This document shows positions 12,883 to 12,991 of a stretch of DNA of 12,991 nucleotides, piece by piece. The stretch spans positions 1 through 12,991 of the forward strand of contig CAJGCU010000073.1 in assembly GCA_904501945.1 (NCBI GenBank), read 5' to 3'. Each line of letters starts with the position of its first letter. The first letter of the stretch is position 1. The notes below the pieces were generated by a model. The model ran no database searches and was not told where the DNA came from. It was given only the letters and a program-made list of their open reading frames with translations. This DNA is from an uncultured Bacteroidaceae bacterium. GTDB lineage: Bacteria > Bacteroidota > Bacteroidia > Bacteroidales > Bacteroidaceae. Made by a program: the position numbers and the translations under genes.

Positions 12883-12991
12883 ATGATTCGGCAGATGATC
12901 TCTGCTGTATTTTTTATAGAAAAACATACCGCATTGAGTCTGCCTCCATCAAGGGATACATATCCACAAGATATTCAAAGGCATAGCTCAA
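12883..12991 (+). repeat. Repeat unit, right copy, cut by the window edge
   Basis: This matches 12114-12222 base for base as far as the window goes, including the terminator hairpin (12889-12915). No reading frame worth calling ends at its start here, so the unit is an independent intergenic repeat and not the tail of a second WG gene within the window. Confidence 0.9.

Overview
The window looks like chromosomal (or chromid) DNA of an anaerobic Bacteroidales bacterium, most probably Prevotella/Segatella. The evidence is an oxygen-sensitive class III ribonucleotide reductase pair (nrdD, nrdG), promoters of the Bacteroidota type (TTTG about 19 bp upstream of TAnnTTTG), genes without clear Shine-Dalgarno sites, several lipoproteins, and long repeat-rich intergenic DNA. 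The species call is inference from style; no rRNA or tRNA gene is visible.

Layout. 1-368: intergenic DNA with an outward promoter, two hairpin terminators and repeats. 369-1160 (minus): unrecognised lipoprotein with its own promoter at 1284-1314. 1161-4088: 2.9 kb with no credible gene but strong organisation: a C-rich array of DnaA-box-like 9-mers (about 1526-1752), a nested palindrome (2161-2211), a block of about 12% GC (2205-2460), then G/A-rich DNA with short tandem repeats (2590-3800). The genes on either side point away from it. I read this as a candidate bidirectional replication origin. 4089-6182 nrdD and 6390-6857 nrdG (plus): the anaerobic ribonucleotide reductase and its radical-SAM activase, with a nrdD leader that can fold into alternative hairpins. 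7034-7492: cupin lipoprotein with a strong terminator.

7540-9375: a second origin-like region, with at least 16 iteron-like sites around GTGACAAATT in two orientations, a helically phased cluster at 8234-8428, and an AT-rich stretch beside it. 9376-10893: a 505-aa Rep_3-type winged-helix initiator that should bind these sites. Its last ~75 residues look like DnaA domain I, an unusual fusion if correct. 10894-12991: accessory DNA. A 58-bp copy of the rep 3' end recurs at 12427-12484, bracketing a WG-repeat lipoprotein gene (11365-12117) built from 102-bp tandem repeats. A terminator/hairpin unit after that gene recurs at the window's right edge.

How it fits together: nrdDG supply dNTPs without oxygen, and they lie between two regions that both look like replication origins, each with C-rich DNA on its left and G-rich DNA on its right. 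This could be one replicon with two initiation systems, or a chromosome that captured an iteron replicon. Neither can be proven from the sequence alone.
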